A program made the position numbers and the translations under genes. This document shows, one piece after another, positions 1 through 12,400 of a stretch of 64,000 nt of DNA; position 1 is the first letter of the stretch, and every line of letters begins with the position of its first letter. Source of the DNA: Patagioenas fasciata (Eukaryota > Chordata > Aves > Columbiformes > Columbidae); contig NC_092520.1 of NCBI RefSeq assembly GCF_037038585.1, positions 10,042,501 through 10,106,500 on the forward strand. Reading direction: 5' to 3'. Under the pieces are notes generated by a model. The model did no database searches. It was not told the origin of the DNA and saw nothing but the letters and a program-made list of their open reading frames with translations.

Positions 1-3000
1 ATATTTGTTGAGTCAGAAGAACTTAAGAATTTGTGATTTAAACAAGGGATAGTAGAGCTTGGTGTGTTCACAGAGCTCACACCAGAATTGCTGTCCTTGC
101 TTTGTGGAAGAAGAGGCTGGATCAGAGGAGAGTGACTTTCTGAAGGTCAACCAGTAGTTCAGTGACAAAGAGGACTCCTGATTCCTAGTCCAGCATTTGG
201 GCACTATTTCACACTGTTGATTGCCTATCAGACAACAGCTGGAGAAAGGACAAATTATTCGCTCTTCCAAGAGTAAGAAAGATTCTATAACTAGCCCAGA
301 GACTCAGGGCTCATTCAGTCTCCAGGCCATGATGCTCAGCAGACAAGGAACTGTGTACTGAACCTAGTTTGTTAAGGTTTTGAAAAGCACAGCTACCGGC
401 CCTTCCTGGCAATTTGGACAAAACTTGAATGTCTTTTTATCTTATTCTGTATTGCTGACAGCAGAATTGCCTCAAGGAAAAGAGGAACTCGGGCATAATC
501 ACAGCATGGCTATAGTCAGTCATGAGGTATTTCGAGTTATTCCTGAAGTTGGTATTTTCAAGCACATTTAGTTTTGCCTGACTTGTCTGTTTTGATGCAC
601 AAGTTCTGTTTACATTTTAAAGTGATAATGAGATTGAAATTTCTGCTCTTCTACTCCAAGTCAAAGCTCACCTTTTCGAATTAGGAGCAGTAGTGAAAAG
701 AGTTTAAACGCTTTGAAATGTGAGTGGAGTGCTCAGCTATCCTGGCCACATGCTGGATGATTAAATGTGTGACAGGAAGAAGAAATTTCCTGCCCTCAAA
801 AAAATGCATCTTTCACAATCATTGTGGTCATGAAATTTATTAAAGAATTTACTACTAAGGATCGTTTCATTATTATCTGGAGATGCATCTTTCAGACTGC
901 AATAAATATGAGCAAACTACATAGGTATACATAAAAGAGACCAGGGTCTCCAACGGATATATGGTGACATGTATGATTTGTGATTATACTTCCTGTTGCC
1001 CAACAAGACCTTTCTTACATGGCAAACTCTCAGAACAAATTATTCTTTCTTTGTAGGAAGTATAAAATTGGAACACACTATTTCCTTTAGATTAATGTAA
1101 GAATCAAAAGAAATACATGTGAATGCATTAGGTGGCTCAAATAGTTTATATTGAAGTTGTTAACAAAAACAGCACCAGTGAATAACAGTGATGTTTTTTG
1201 TATAACCTACCAGTGCTACAGACAAAAAATTCAAACCATTGACAGCTTGAAATATGGTAGGTACATATATAGTATGCTATTATACTTTCTGCAAGACAAC
1301 CAGAACTAAAAGATGTATTTTTATAAGTAATCACCTTTGTTTTTCCAAAACACATAAATCATGTTCGGTTTGCTCTGAAGGTTTTAACATTTCCAAGCAC
1401 ATCTCCAAAAATCCTCTGGAGATCTAATTATTCCAGGATACCACAGAAAAAGTGTTATTACTTATTTGAACTGCTAAAAGTGCTGGCTGGTATACAATGA
1501 CTTCTCTGTCAGTGTTATTCAGTTTCTGTTCTCTACAGCAAACATAGCTAGGTTTTTATTTTCCCCAGACCTGGGTTCAATTATTTAGCGTGCCCTAGGC
1601 TGAAAGAATACCAGGTACATGTAACATCCAATATTTTAAAATAGCAGTAATAATAACTTTTGTTTTTAAAAAAAATGCATAGGTTTTAGTTCAGAACTTA
1701 GACCAAGTGAGAAAATTATTCTGATCTAACTTAGCCTAAATGTTGTGATTCTATAATCCTTAGTGGAATTACTCTTCTTTGCATCATTTTAAAGTCAGGA
1801 GCCTCCAGTTCCAGATGGAAATGAGGTGTGGAGATTGTAGAATAGCAGATGCTAACAGTTTGTTAGTCTATAGCAGTAGAGAACAGTCTGTTAACAGTCC
1901 TGTGTCCTCAGCTCTCACTGCTTCCTTCACAGTAGCTGTTGAAGACAAGTTTTGTCAAAGCTGGATTTCTTTCTGTTCCCACATAATTGCACTGGTAACC
2001 TGAGGATGGTTTGGGTTTCTGAGTTAAACAAAATAAGAAGAGTCTAGATATTTCCTTTGTTTAAAATAACTCAATCTTAATTCTATGTGTCTCAGAAAAA
2101 CTTGGAAAACTTTTCGTCTGTCGTGACTTTTTTAAACTTCACATGTCTTTTGTACTTCAATAGTTCTGCCCAAGACTGGCTTCATCATCATTGTAAAACC
2201 GCCCTGTGACATTCGAAATTGTTTGTACATTCATTCTCTGCCATCACCTGCAATGGCCCTTGGCAGTGTAGTTGTTCTTTTTAAGAAGTGGACAGGTGCA
2301 TGCTGGGGACTGATGTATGGAATTCATGGTACAGATTCCTTTTGCATGAAGAGCATTAACTGCATGACTTTGTTAATCCAGACCTACAATAATGAACCTA
2401 TAGCCCTGTATCCTTTATACAATGGTCCATCCTATTCCCTCTTGTTCTCCTTGAAAGTCTTTTAGCTGTAGGTATTTTCAAACAATTTGTTATGCATTTC
2501 TCCCCACATGATTTTTGTGGTGGTTTTGCACTCAGGCTTCAGTTTTCAGTGAATTAGTTCTTGTTTTCAGGAAATGTAGACTCAAATACATATCAGAAAT
2601 GAAGAAGAAGTAATTCTGAAGAAAAGAGCCATACACAGTGTTACATATCACTGATTAAATGGATTCCAAAAATAGTCACCATCAGGTATTCCATGTTATT
2701 TGTGACCTGACAGTTAGACACCTAATAGAATGTTGGAAAGGGCCAGAATATGTAATCTTTATAGAAATAAGAATAGTTTGTCCTGTAATAATCTAACTCT
2801 CCATATCTCCTACTGACAGCAGCTATTGCAAATGCTTCACTCTCTGAGTTTTCTCTTTCTTTGGTGTTTGGTGTTCACTTGTTTCTTTGTTTGTTTTTTC
2901 TGGAATAGTTAGCTTTCTGACACAATTCTTATGAAGAAAGTGATGTAAGGGATCTTGGCCTCCTTCTTAAACAAGAACTAGACATTATCTATAGCAAAAT

Positions 3001-4531
3001 TTAGGTTATCCTAGAGAGGAAAATTGGATTCTAGTGGCCTTGCCAGCACAAATCAGAAGAGAACCACAGACCTGAATTCAAATCAGGTCATGTGCGTACA
3101 GGAATGGTAAGTGCCATGTTTGTAGAGCAAGATAATTTACAGACCGACCTAGACCAAAATGTGTCCCTAAAAATGGCATTTTGAAGAAACACGGACTTGT
3201 TTTGAGACTCATTCAGTAAGAAAGCAAAGACACTGTTGGCAAAGAATGAATGTCTCCACGGATGAGGCATCTACCACCTCCCTGGGCAACCTGTGCCAGT
3301 GTTCCACCACCCTCATTGTAAAAACCTTCTTCCTTCTATCTAGTCTAAATCTATCTTTTTTATTTTAAAACCATTACTCCTTGTCGTCTCACAACAGGAC
3401 TACTAAAAATGTTGCCCCCACCTTTCTTATGAGCTCCCTTTGAGTATTGAAAGGCTGGAATCTCCAGTTCATGCAATGTTTGAGACAGTCTAGGACATGT
3501 TGCTAGTCACCTGTGTTACTTCTGCAGATTACAAGTGTGACCTCTTTTAAATATTAATGCTTAAAGAATTATTCAGAAAAGTAAAATATATGTGTACACT
3601 CCAAAGATTCTTCATAATGCGTTTAAATTAAACAATTGAATGCAGCATTTTTCCTTCAGTCTACTAACAATCTAGGTCAAACCAGAGCCAATTTGTTTAC
3701 TAAAACATCCAAATGTTCACCAAAGCTGTTAATGACGACACCAGCTTTCAGAATTAGAGAATACAATAAACACAATATTCATTGAAGCATTGTGTTCAAA
3801 TTAATATTTCACATGCCAGCTCCCCAAATCCTGCATGCACTGAGGTTATCGGAGAAATCTGAAATTTATACACTGGACCACTGAACATTGGGTCTTTGTA
3901 CTCCGAAAGTCCCTGTGCCCTTTCTTATTTTTTTTCTCAATTTTCTTAAAGTCACACAGGAAATCTGTACCAAGGCAAGGAACTGAACTTCAAATCAGCT
4001 CATGTGGCACTTTGACCACTGATCTTTCCTTCTTCCCCAGGTATGTGTTTTTTCTTGAAAAGGCTTTTGAGAATGTGAACTTATAACAACAAACATCGTA
4101 CAAGCACTAAAATAGACCGACTTTTTCTCTGGAATCTAATAGAATAAAGCTGTTGTCTCAAATCAGCATTTCTCAGGAAAAGTGGGTATATAAATATTTA
4201 GAGAGAAGATTCACTGTTAAGTATCATCCACAAGAGGTAGCTTTTGTGCTTTCTCAAAGGTCGCCTTTCTCCCCACGCTATTACGCAGCAATTTGTGACC
4301 AGTTACATACTTTACTGCTGGCCTATCGTATTATTTCAGAATGCTGCATATCTTTTGCTTTGCAATAAAAGGCCTAAAAGAAACAGGAATGTATTAATTG
4401 ACAAATTCACCTTTAACTATTCCCACCAAGGGAGGAGCTTTGCCAGGCACGCATTTTGGTCGAGTAAAATATTTCAGGAACCAATTTCTCTGTATTTGGA
4501 GAAACATTTAAAAAGAAATGGAAACATTTAC
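1..4531 (-). other. RAB38: RAB38 intron 2 (partial)
   Basis: This is AT-rich intronic sequence. I searched by eye for a minus-strand exon encoding the RAB38 tail and cysteine-containing C-terminus and found none, so exon 3 should lie past the left edge. Apart from a CR1 remnant near 3.24-3.47 kb and scattered A/T runs, I see nothing else. Open frames here are short and unconserved in appearance. Confidence 0.8.
3241..3470 (-). mobile_element. Old CR1 LINE 3' fragment
   Basis: The plus strand reads as the reverse complement of the CR1 3' region, with wording such as 'accacctccctgggcaacct' and, further right, 'cttatgagctccctttgag'. It is diverged and truncated at both ends, so it is an old copy. 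The limits are approximate. Confidence 0.65.
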
Positions 4532-4812
4532 CTTAGCTGATGTTTCAAACCAGCCCACGAAACCATTCTCTTTGCAGAACTGATCCATCTTGATGCCGTT
4601 GTTCATAAGAACATCTATTCCCTGGTCACACTTGTTTGCTAAGAGGACTGCTGGCACAGGTTTGCCATTTGGAAGAACCAACTTAGAGTCCAAATCCTCT
4701 TTCCATTTTGTCACTGCTTCAAACGTTGCAGGTCTTGTAATATCAAAGACAATAAATGCCCCCATGGCCTCTCTGTAATATACCCTGGTCATGTTTCCAA
4801 ATCTTTCCTGAC
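4532..4812 (-). CDS. RAB38: RAB38 coding exon 2
   Basis: This 281-nt segment completes Gly69 and runs to Lys162 of ETSAK. The acceptor is a short pyrimidine tract ending in TTACAG (AG at 4814-4813). The donor GTAAAT follows AAG at 4531-4526, in phase 0. In mammals the next exon starts at the equivalent point, supporting the boundary. Confidence 0.95.
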
Positions 4813-7800
4813 CTGTAATGAAGAAAGTAGGAGGGGAAGAAGTCACCACCTTATAAAAAATGACAGTTTCCAATTGAGGTCAATATTTCAAATAGAGATT
4901 TACTAAGAGACTGTTACCGATGGTAGAACTTCATTTTTTAAGTCTCTGGAAAGCTACTCTCTGTCTAAATAATGATGAGTACCATACTCATTTGTATGAA
5001 AATGCAAGAGTATAGCATGAAAAAGGAGTTGTAAAGCAAATATCCAAGGAAGTTTAATAACTTCATGACAAGCTTGAACTTCAGTGTAGAGTCTTACGAA
5101 GCTGGCAGATTGGTCTTGATGTACATTATAGGACTTCAAACAGGAATCAAAACAAATCCATGTTCTAGATTGGAAGCTCCTTGATACTATAATACTTTGT
5201 GAGAAACATCTAATACAACTGGTCTTCTCATATATGAAGAGGATCCTGCATATTCTCATGCAAAAGTAAGCTCTGGAGCCATACTGGCAATTAGAGTCAT
5301 TATGAATTTACTTTTACTGGCAAACTAAAACACAGGAGTGAGAAAGGTGAGTTTAAAGTTTATAAACATGCAAAGTACTCTAAGAAATAGCCTATCAGTT
5401 ATAATATGAAGAGTTGTATTGCTCCAGTCAAAATTTCTGGGAGATGTTTCACATTAAATCTGTTCAGAAGACTTATGGTTTTATTTGCTGAATTCAAAGT
5501 GTTTTCTTGGAAGTTATTTACAGTATTTTTAAGCTATTAATAACATATTGTTATATTTGAACATGAACATTTGTAATTATCTATCATTTTATATGTTTAA
5601 GATTGTAAAAATTAACACAGTTGCCATCACGATGTGGTATGTTGACCAGCTGTGAGTTTCTTAATATATATGCTGTTTTCATGGGAACTTAGAAAAAAAT
5701 GTTTCAAAGAACAGAAAAAAATTACACAGGATTTTTCTTGAAGTGAAAACAATAGAATTTACATCGATGTCTACTGCTGAGCTGTGATCTGAAAATGAAG
5801 AATTATAAATTCCTGAAACATCTCACGATTACAGCAATCTTTAAGCAAGATAACTCTTGTATTTAATTATATCACTACATATCTGAGAAAAGGTGCTATG
5901 AAAATAGAAAACATTCAATGGAAACGTGTTCCTAGCCTTACTTTCTCAACGTGAATAGCTTTGAGTAGGTTAGGAAGACAAGAAGATTGGTAGTCTGCCT
6001 TTGACCCCAGGAAGGTTACCTGTGGAGGTTTTATCTGATGGAAATTGTGCTGTCAAATGCAAGGTTGGGTTGAAAATTGAAGAGTGCTGATTACTGGGCT
6101 TCTAGACCATGTAGTTTCATTTAACGGAAATAGCATTGAATGCACTTATGGAGTCCAAGCCATCTGTTTGGGATGTTTATCTTTGGTTTTATGCACTAGC
6201 TGTTGCAGCAGGATGAAAGTCATTCACATGATACAGAAACCGAAAGTGTATATCTGTCTTCTCCAAATTCATATTAGAATTTTTTTTTTTTTTTGCTTTA
6301 AACAAACACTGTGTCCCACTGAAGAAGCAAGATAGAAATATATAATTTCTGAGAGATATGAAAATTTCTTATGGTTGTACTTTACTAAAATGTCTTATGA
6401 TTCCTATCAGTGGGCTAATCAGATGAATGTCTAAGTCATGTGCTATTCAATAATCTCCTTGTTGAGAACTTATTTTTTCATCTGCAAGAAGGTGCCTTCA
6501 AACAGAAGTCAAGGTCTGATTAGAAACTTAACAGTGAGGCAAGCAGCAACATGTATAACTAGGTTTCAGTGCATATTCTGTGTTACTTTTTACTTCTCAT
6601 GCAAAGTTCTTGAGATGCTTGCACTGTAGATCAGATGTAGATGATGTAAGAACAGCTAAACTTGGGCCTTACACATATTAATTGAAACACAGATCTCTTA
6701 AATAGGTGGGACATGTCGCAGAACATTAATTAAATTATTCATTTGCATCATAAAATCATTCATCAGAAACTATAAAAGTTATTAGAGAAATAAAAGGCTC
6801 TTATGATGTGATCTTTTGGCTAGTAGTGGCCCACAAAGTTTGGACAAAGTGTATGACACTGATTCCTCCTGCTTACAGCTTTTTTTGCACAGATCTGGGT
6901 CTTTCACTGCACAGAAAACCCATCATTTTTGTAAAAGGGATGGTGACTTAACAACTTCCCTTGGCAGCCTGTTTCAATGCCTGACAATCTTTCTGGAAAT
7001 AAGTTTTTCCTAACATTCAATCTGAATATCCCATGGCGCAGCTTTCATCCTGTCACTCGTTACTTAGGAGAAGAGACTGGCCTCCACCTCACTACAGCCT
7101 CCTTTCAGGTAGTTGCAGACAGTGATAAGGTCTCCCCTCAGCCTCCTGTTCTCCAGCTAAACAGCCTCAGTTCCCTCAGCTGCTCCTCCTAAGATTAGGG
7201 TGCCTTTGTCATCACAGATTGAGAAGAGATATCTAGAGGCCATCTTCTCAGCAAGGGCAGATATTCAAGAGTGGTCACACAAGCTTCATTATGGAGGTTT
7301 TAATCTTTGCCCTCAGGTGAGCCCAGGGTGAGTAGCTTATACTTAGATGGTTCAGTACAAGATATTTAACTGTGAAACCAGATGAATCCTACCCCACTTT
7401 GAAGTGAACCCAGTGAGAGCAAGATGCCAAAGCAAAAATACATCCATGAAAGACAAGGACTCCCTGTCTGAATGGCACCTGCCTGCAGCAGGGGAAGGTA
7501 TCATTTCATGGGCTTAAACTAATCAACAGCTGAATTGTCATAGTTTTTAAAAATGAACTCCACATATATTTGACAGCATGACTTGTAAGGAAATCTACTA
7601 TTTTCACTAACCATTATCATCTCTGATGAAATTATAAAAAACAATTATATAGTGCTAAAACTCAGACAATTTCTATCATATCACCTACAGTATCTGCAAT
7701 ATAGTACAAGACAAAAAAAAAATTATTAAAACTGCTTAATGCCCAGTCTCACAACGAGTTTTACTTCTTGCCACCATCCCTCATCCTGGGAAGCAAAAGC

Positions 7801-10800
7801 TCCTGGCAACCACCATGCTTTACAGAGGACCTTCAGCCAACACTGAGAAGCTGGAAATTGTGGAGAAGATGGAAACACCTTTTACCTTTCACTTCAAAAC
7901 AACTTTCAGGATTTTTACCCTTGAATTCACGTCATTGTCTTCATAGATTGAAACTTAAGCAAGCCTTGAGGTGCTATTCACCACTCCAGAATGTGGAAAA
8001 GCTGACTATAAGCAGGATCAGGCCCATGCATCCCACCACAAATCAATACTGAAATAAACCCACCACATCCAGGGACTTATTTATGTTTGCAGAACAGTAA
8101 TTTCAGGGTAACTTAGCCTAGAAATCACCATGACTATCTTATTTATGCATATGTACTGCAATGCTTAGCAGCCACTAAAAGCCTAAACTGCTGAGGATGT
8201 GCTGTGCCTGGCATTAGTGAACAGTCCATTTACTCCTTCTGAAAAATAAGTCTTAAAAGCTTCACAACTGCAGAGACATTTGCCTGTATCTGTGCAAAGA
8301 TTGATGTTTCTGAAGGTAAAAGTTGCAGGGAAAGGAAATGAAACTGTTCTTTCACCACTGGTATGGTCTCCAATGCATTGGTCCATCTCTTCACAAGATG
8401 AGAACCCGCCTTGTAAAAGCAAATCAATGTATTTTTGGCAGCAGTGAATAATCCAGCCCACACATACACAGGAGGAGGGATAAGGGTGATGCTGACAAGG
8501 CTGTGAAAAATTAGCAGGGAAGGGGGAAGGCTCTGAAGTGCTGCTCTCTGCCCTCCGTTGCGCTCGCAGAGATGCTCCCTGCAGTAAATCTGCAGCTCAA
8601 ACTGGTCTTCAGAGAAATCTCAGCCTCTGTAGACACGAAACACAGGCAGTAGCACTGAGAGCAGACTTGGAGAGATGTGAGTAAGAAATACACACGGATC
8701 TGCTGGCTGCAATAGTTTGTTTCTTCAAAAGCAGCCCCAGCCTGCGTCTGCAGAGCCACCCCTACCACAACAGCCTTGTTCAAAATACGATTAAGAGTTT
8801 CTTTTAAAGCTTTCCTTCTAACAATATGTAAATTAACTTCAGGAATACTCCTACAGAGGCAGCAGAAATATATGGAAACAAACAAAAAAATTGACTGAGG
8901 AGTGAGATTTAAAGATGTGTGCCACAGCAGTTTAGGTGATGGCACACTTAACAGGGACATGAACGCCAAAACTAGAATTTGGGAGATTCGATAAAATGGA
9001 ACTGTTGCAAGGAAATTAAAGACAATGGGAGTTTTACCATGTATATCTCCTCCCAAACACAACAGTGAAAATTCAGTCACTTGAAACTTAGGCACTTCAC
9101 TGAATCAGATGTAAATTCATAGATTTTAATGCCAGTGTGTTGTTACAGCTATCATAACATCATAAACCATGAAGCTTTGTCCAATTATTCCTGTCTAACA
9201 CCCATAGCTTCAGGAATATATTATCTGTTTAAAAATCCCTAGTCTTAATGTAATAATGTGATGCAGAACCTACCTTATCCCCGACTTAATTTTTCTAATG
9301 CTTAGTTATCCTTATTGCTCAGCATTATCTTTCATCTAAATAAATACAGTTTCAGCATTTAGCTTCTAGATCTTACTATAGTTTTGTTTACCAAATTAAA
9401 GAATAGAGAAAAATATGTTACAGATATATAAACTATATTTAATTATGAAATTAAATGGTACTAGATGACATTTGCTTTTTCTTCCTATGTCTGTAAGGGT
9501 AAACAAAGGTAAACTTCTTGGTCCTACCATGGCTAGAGTATGTCACCCCTGCCATGAAGCCACCACATATGTCAATATAGACAAGCTCGACACTAATTTT
9601 ACTCAAAACATTGTTAATAAAGCTATTTCTAGATTGTTAAACAATTTACTACCCCTGATCCACATAGTGAAGTGTAAGGAAGAGTACACATTACACTGAG
9701 TAGTAAGTTTACTTGCTGTGTAATGGAGGGAGAGGAAAGGATGTAAGAGTTAAAATGATACCTGATACACACACACAAACACATATATATTCATATATTG
9801 ATACACTTGTAGCATTTGCTTCAATTCCAGATGTCCTAAATGCTAAGCCAACATCCTACAGCTTGGTTAGAAACTGAAAATTTATTGGTTTTATTCCTAA
9901 AACTAAACATCACCAGAGATTCTATCAGAAGAGAGAGGATATTCTGAGACTAGAAATTTTATTTTCCTCATTCTTATCCTTTGTGTTTTGCAAGTGGTGG
10001 CATATGACCAGCCGCAGACGGGATAAAACGCTTCCATTCCTTCTATATTTCCAATTGGTTTTACTTCACTTTCATTTTTGAATAACTTTTTCTCACCAGT
10101 CAGATGCCTTATTGGTGACGACTTCTATGCCGGCAACACCCTGATCTGAATTCAGCGTGTTGCTCACGGAAATTATTTTCCATGTATAGCCATCAGCAGC
10201 TAAAGCTCCTCACACAGAAGCCATTAAAACTGAGACAGCAACTCTTTTTATCACTGACCACTGTCTTGACCTTCACAGAGATGCTTTGAATTGAGCAATT
10301 CATATGAAATTTAGTACTACGCTGTAATTCTCTCCATCATGTGTGATAACTCAGAAAGCATGCTAGTCATTCAGCACTACAGCTTGGTGTAATTGCTTCT
10401 GCAGCCTGACTGAAAGCTACATCATATGATCTGCCAGCACATGATTAGTAGCGTAATAAATCTCTGAAACAAGGCATGCAAAATACATTCTTTAAGTCGC
10501 TGATGCATTCAGAATTTACTATTAAATGTTTTTTCTCATGCAGAAAAGTTTTGCAGGATGTGTATGTATTTGTTGTTCTAATCAGTCACTGGTAAGCAAT
10601 AAGGCCAACGCTTTCCCCATTATTTCAACTTCATAAAGAGAACTGAACATGTATGTATTTAGTAGCATAAACCCACGAGGCCACACTAATGTGTGAGAAA
10701 ATTGAGGTTATGCATGTTTTGCGTAAAGCAGTGTTGTTGCATAAATTTTAGTACCTTGGTGCCAAATTTGGAGCTCAGACATGAGGCAGCTCGGTGCAGA

Positions 10801-12134
10801 AGAAAGGCACTCCCTCCGCCAAGAAGAATGTCAAGAATTTTTTCATTTCACTAGTTTTACTGGGTGCTGTTCCAGACTAGATCACTGAACCCACAGCTCA
10901 GGCCACAAGCTGGCACAGTTACCTAACAGCTGATATTATGTTCACCTCTATTCAGTACTTAACAAATGTAACTTTTTAAATTAATTGAGTTTTTAAAACA
11001 CCCTCCTTTTTTCTGTATGCTATTATGGTATAGCTGTACTTGAATTCCTACATACATGAGATGAAAAATCATTATTTACAGCATGCAAAATATGCCTTCA
11101 AGATCAACTTCTGCTTTGTGGACCGAGTAAAAATTATTAATTCCTAGTGATAGCAGTGGCAAAAATAAAAAGTTTTGGTTTTACTTGGAAGACAAATATA
11201 AAAATCCAAAGCAGTGAAAATGACAGTGTTAAATTCTGTGGTTTTAATTATGTAAGCATGCAATAATAGCTGGAATTCTTTAGTATTTTTCTCCCATCAC
11301 AGAGTAAATTATCTTTTTTTTACTTGGTATGGAATAAGGACAAGTAAACATAAGTAAATACATTTGAACAACCAGGATTATTGCCAAATAGAAACACTTC
11401 TCTTTTCAAAGCATGTCAGAAGTTGTTTACATTTCACTGGGCTAAGGAAGGTAGGTAGGAAAAAGGAAGGAAAGGAAGAAGGATGATATTTTGATAAAGT
11501 AATTCAGTGATATTTTTTCTTTTTTCTTTTTAATGATTAAAATAATTTCAACTATCTTATCGAAACCCTCATCTCTGCCACCAAATTAAATAGATATAAC
11601 TGGAAATTCTTGTCACTCTCCCTCCCATCACAGAGATCTGTTAGTCTAATGAGGGAAGAACTGGGGCACTTGGAAAGAGGTGTCTGTGTCCCTACATGCG
11701 TCTAAGGGCTTGAGAGAAAAACCAGACAGGGCAGGTTTCACTCTGACACCTCTTGTTGGGGGTTCTGCTGAGTTTAGGGAAACTCTGAAATTTCAGTCTG
11801 TTTTCTCTCCTCAATCTCCTCTCACTCACTGCACAGGCACTGGTAGTTTCCAACTTAAAGATTAATACAGTTTGAGTCTATATTTTGCATTGTCACTGGA
11901 TGAGTTACGGGGTTCTCCTCTTTACTCACCCGCAATATCCCAGAGCTGCAGCCGTACCACGGTCTCAGCATCCCAGCTCAGCACCTTCAAGGCAAAGTCC
12001 ACCCCGATGGTGGCCCGGTAGTGGGGGGAGAAGTTCTGGTGGACATAACGTTTGATGATGCTGGTTTTGCCCACTCCCAGGTCCCCGATCACCAGCAGCT
12101 TGTAGAGGTGCTCCTTCTGGTTGTGCTTCTGCAT
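4532..12134 (-). CDS. RAB38: RAB38 Rab GTPase, exons 1-2 (3' end outside window)
   Basis: Coding segments are 12134-11930 and 4812-4532, read on the minus strand, encoding residues 1-162; the last exon lies left of position 1. All core GTPase motifs are visible: P-loop GDLGVGKTS (17-25), switch I with YRATIGVDF (39-47), WDIAGQE (65-71, with catalytic Gln70), NKCD (128-131) and ETSAK (158-162). The sequence is near-identical to mammalian RAB38 apart from the first few residues. By family knowledge, RAB38 works with RAB32, is activated by BLOC-3, binds VARP and routes tyrosinase and TYRP1 to melanosomes; loss gives the mouse chocolate and rat ruby coat phenotypes. The hypervariable tail and C-terminal prenylation cysteines belong to the unseen exon 3. 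The start is the ATG at 12134: no in-frame ATG lies close upstream, only a TTG at 12164, and -3 is A. RAB32 is the paralogue alternative but fits less well. Confidence 0.96.
6434..6444 (+). promoter_or_regulatory. Exact M-box (candidate MITF site) in RAB38 intron 1
   Basis: The 11 bases AGTCATGTGCT match the classical M-box of pigment-gene promoters (TYR, TYRP1, DCT), to which MITF binds. About 13 bp further right is CCTTGTT (6457-6463), a weak SOX-type site when read on the minus strand. Whether it is bound is unknown; RAB38 being a melanocyte gene makes the match worth noting. Confidence 0.4.
6937..7192 (-). mobile_element. CR1 LINE 3' fragment
   Basis: The plus strand carries the reverse-complement CR1 signature: 'ggcagcctgtttcaatgcct', then 'cagtgataaggtctcccctc' and 'cagcctcagttccctcagc'. 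It lacks the terminal ATTCTRTG repeats, so both ends are truncated. Confidence 0.85.
10337..10446. promoter_or_regulatory. Pair of TCATGTG E-boxes in RAB38 intron 1
   Basis: TCATGTG lies at 10337-10343 on the plus strand, and AGCACATGATT at 10436-10446, which on the minus strand matches the M-box at 10 of 11 positions. A CATATG E-box lies just left of the second site. The cluster is about 1.5 kb downstream of exon 1, a plausible place for an intronic enhancer. This is motif evidence only. Confidence 0.3.
11930..12134 (-). CDS. RAB38: RAB38 coding exon 1
   Basis: This 205-nt segment encodes residues 1-68 plus the first base of Gly69. The donor is GTGAGT at 11929-11924, directly after the WDIA codons, so the intron splits the Gly of the DxxGQ motif (phase 1). 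The N-terminus [12 protein letters not shown] is slightly longer than that of mammalian RAB38; the divergence stops at KEHLYKLL. Confidence 0.95.
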
Positions 12135-12400
12135 CTTTCCTGTGGCTGCGGCTGCTCCCTGCAAACTGATTGCATGCTCTGCCCGAGGAATCCTGCCAGC
12201 CCGAGGGGGAGAGAGGGAGTGAGGAACCAGGGAGGGAAGGAGAGAAGGTAGGTGGAGGCTCTTTCCCTTTGTATGGAAGCAGGATCACCAAGTTCAGCAG
12301 GCAGCCCTGCTGGGAGATGAAGTAAGCAAGGGACTGGGGGGGAAGAAAGTCTCCCAGAAAGTTTTGTGCGTATGTGTGTAAAGGTCAGCACGAGGTGTGT
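12135..12400 (-). promoter_or_regulatory. RAB38: RAB38 5' leader / proximal promoter region
   Basis: This moderately GC-rich sequence lies immediately upstream of the RAB38 ATG, richer in G+C than the intergenic DNA beyond but without a dense CpG island. No clear TATA box is seen, and the transcription start cannot be placed by eye. An upstream ATG at 12175 opens a 28-codon frame ending at 12089, which overlaps the RAB38 start out of frame. Confidence 0.5.

Larger units (their letters stand above)
4813..11929 (-). other. RAB38: RAB38 intron 1
   Basis: A 7.1-kb intron between the two visible RAB38 exons. It is AT-rich and holds one clear CR1 fragment (about 6.94-7.19 kb), a short CA/TA-rich stretch near 9.77-9.80 kb, and a purine-rich (GGAA-like) run near 11.45-11.48 kb. 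Candidate regulatory E-boxes are listed separately. A 149-codon ATG-started open frame on the minus strand at 8511-8960 has no recognised similarity. Confidence 0.85.

Noticed and set aside
4590..4778. Plus-strand open frame opposite RAB38 exon 2
   Set aside because: An antisense shadow of the RAB38 coding exon.
12135..12164. N-terminal extension of RAB38 starting at 12164
   Set aside because: The extra codons begin with TTG, not ATG; the first in-frame ATG near the Rab domain is at 12134 with a good context.
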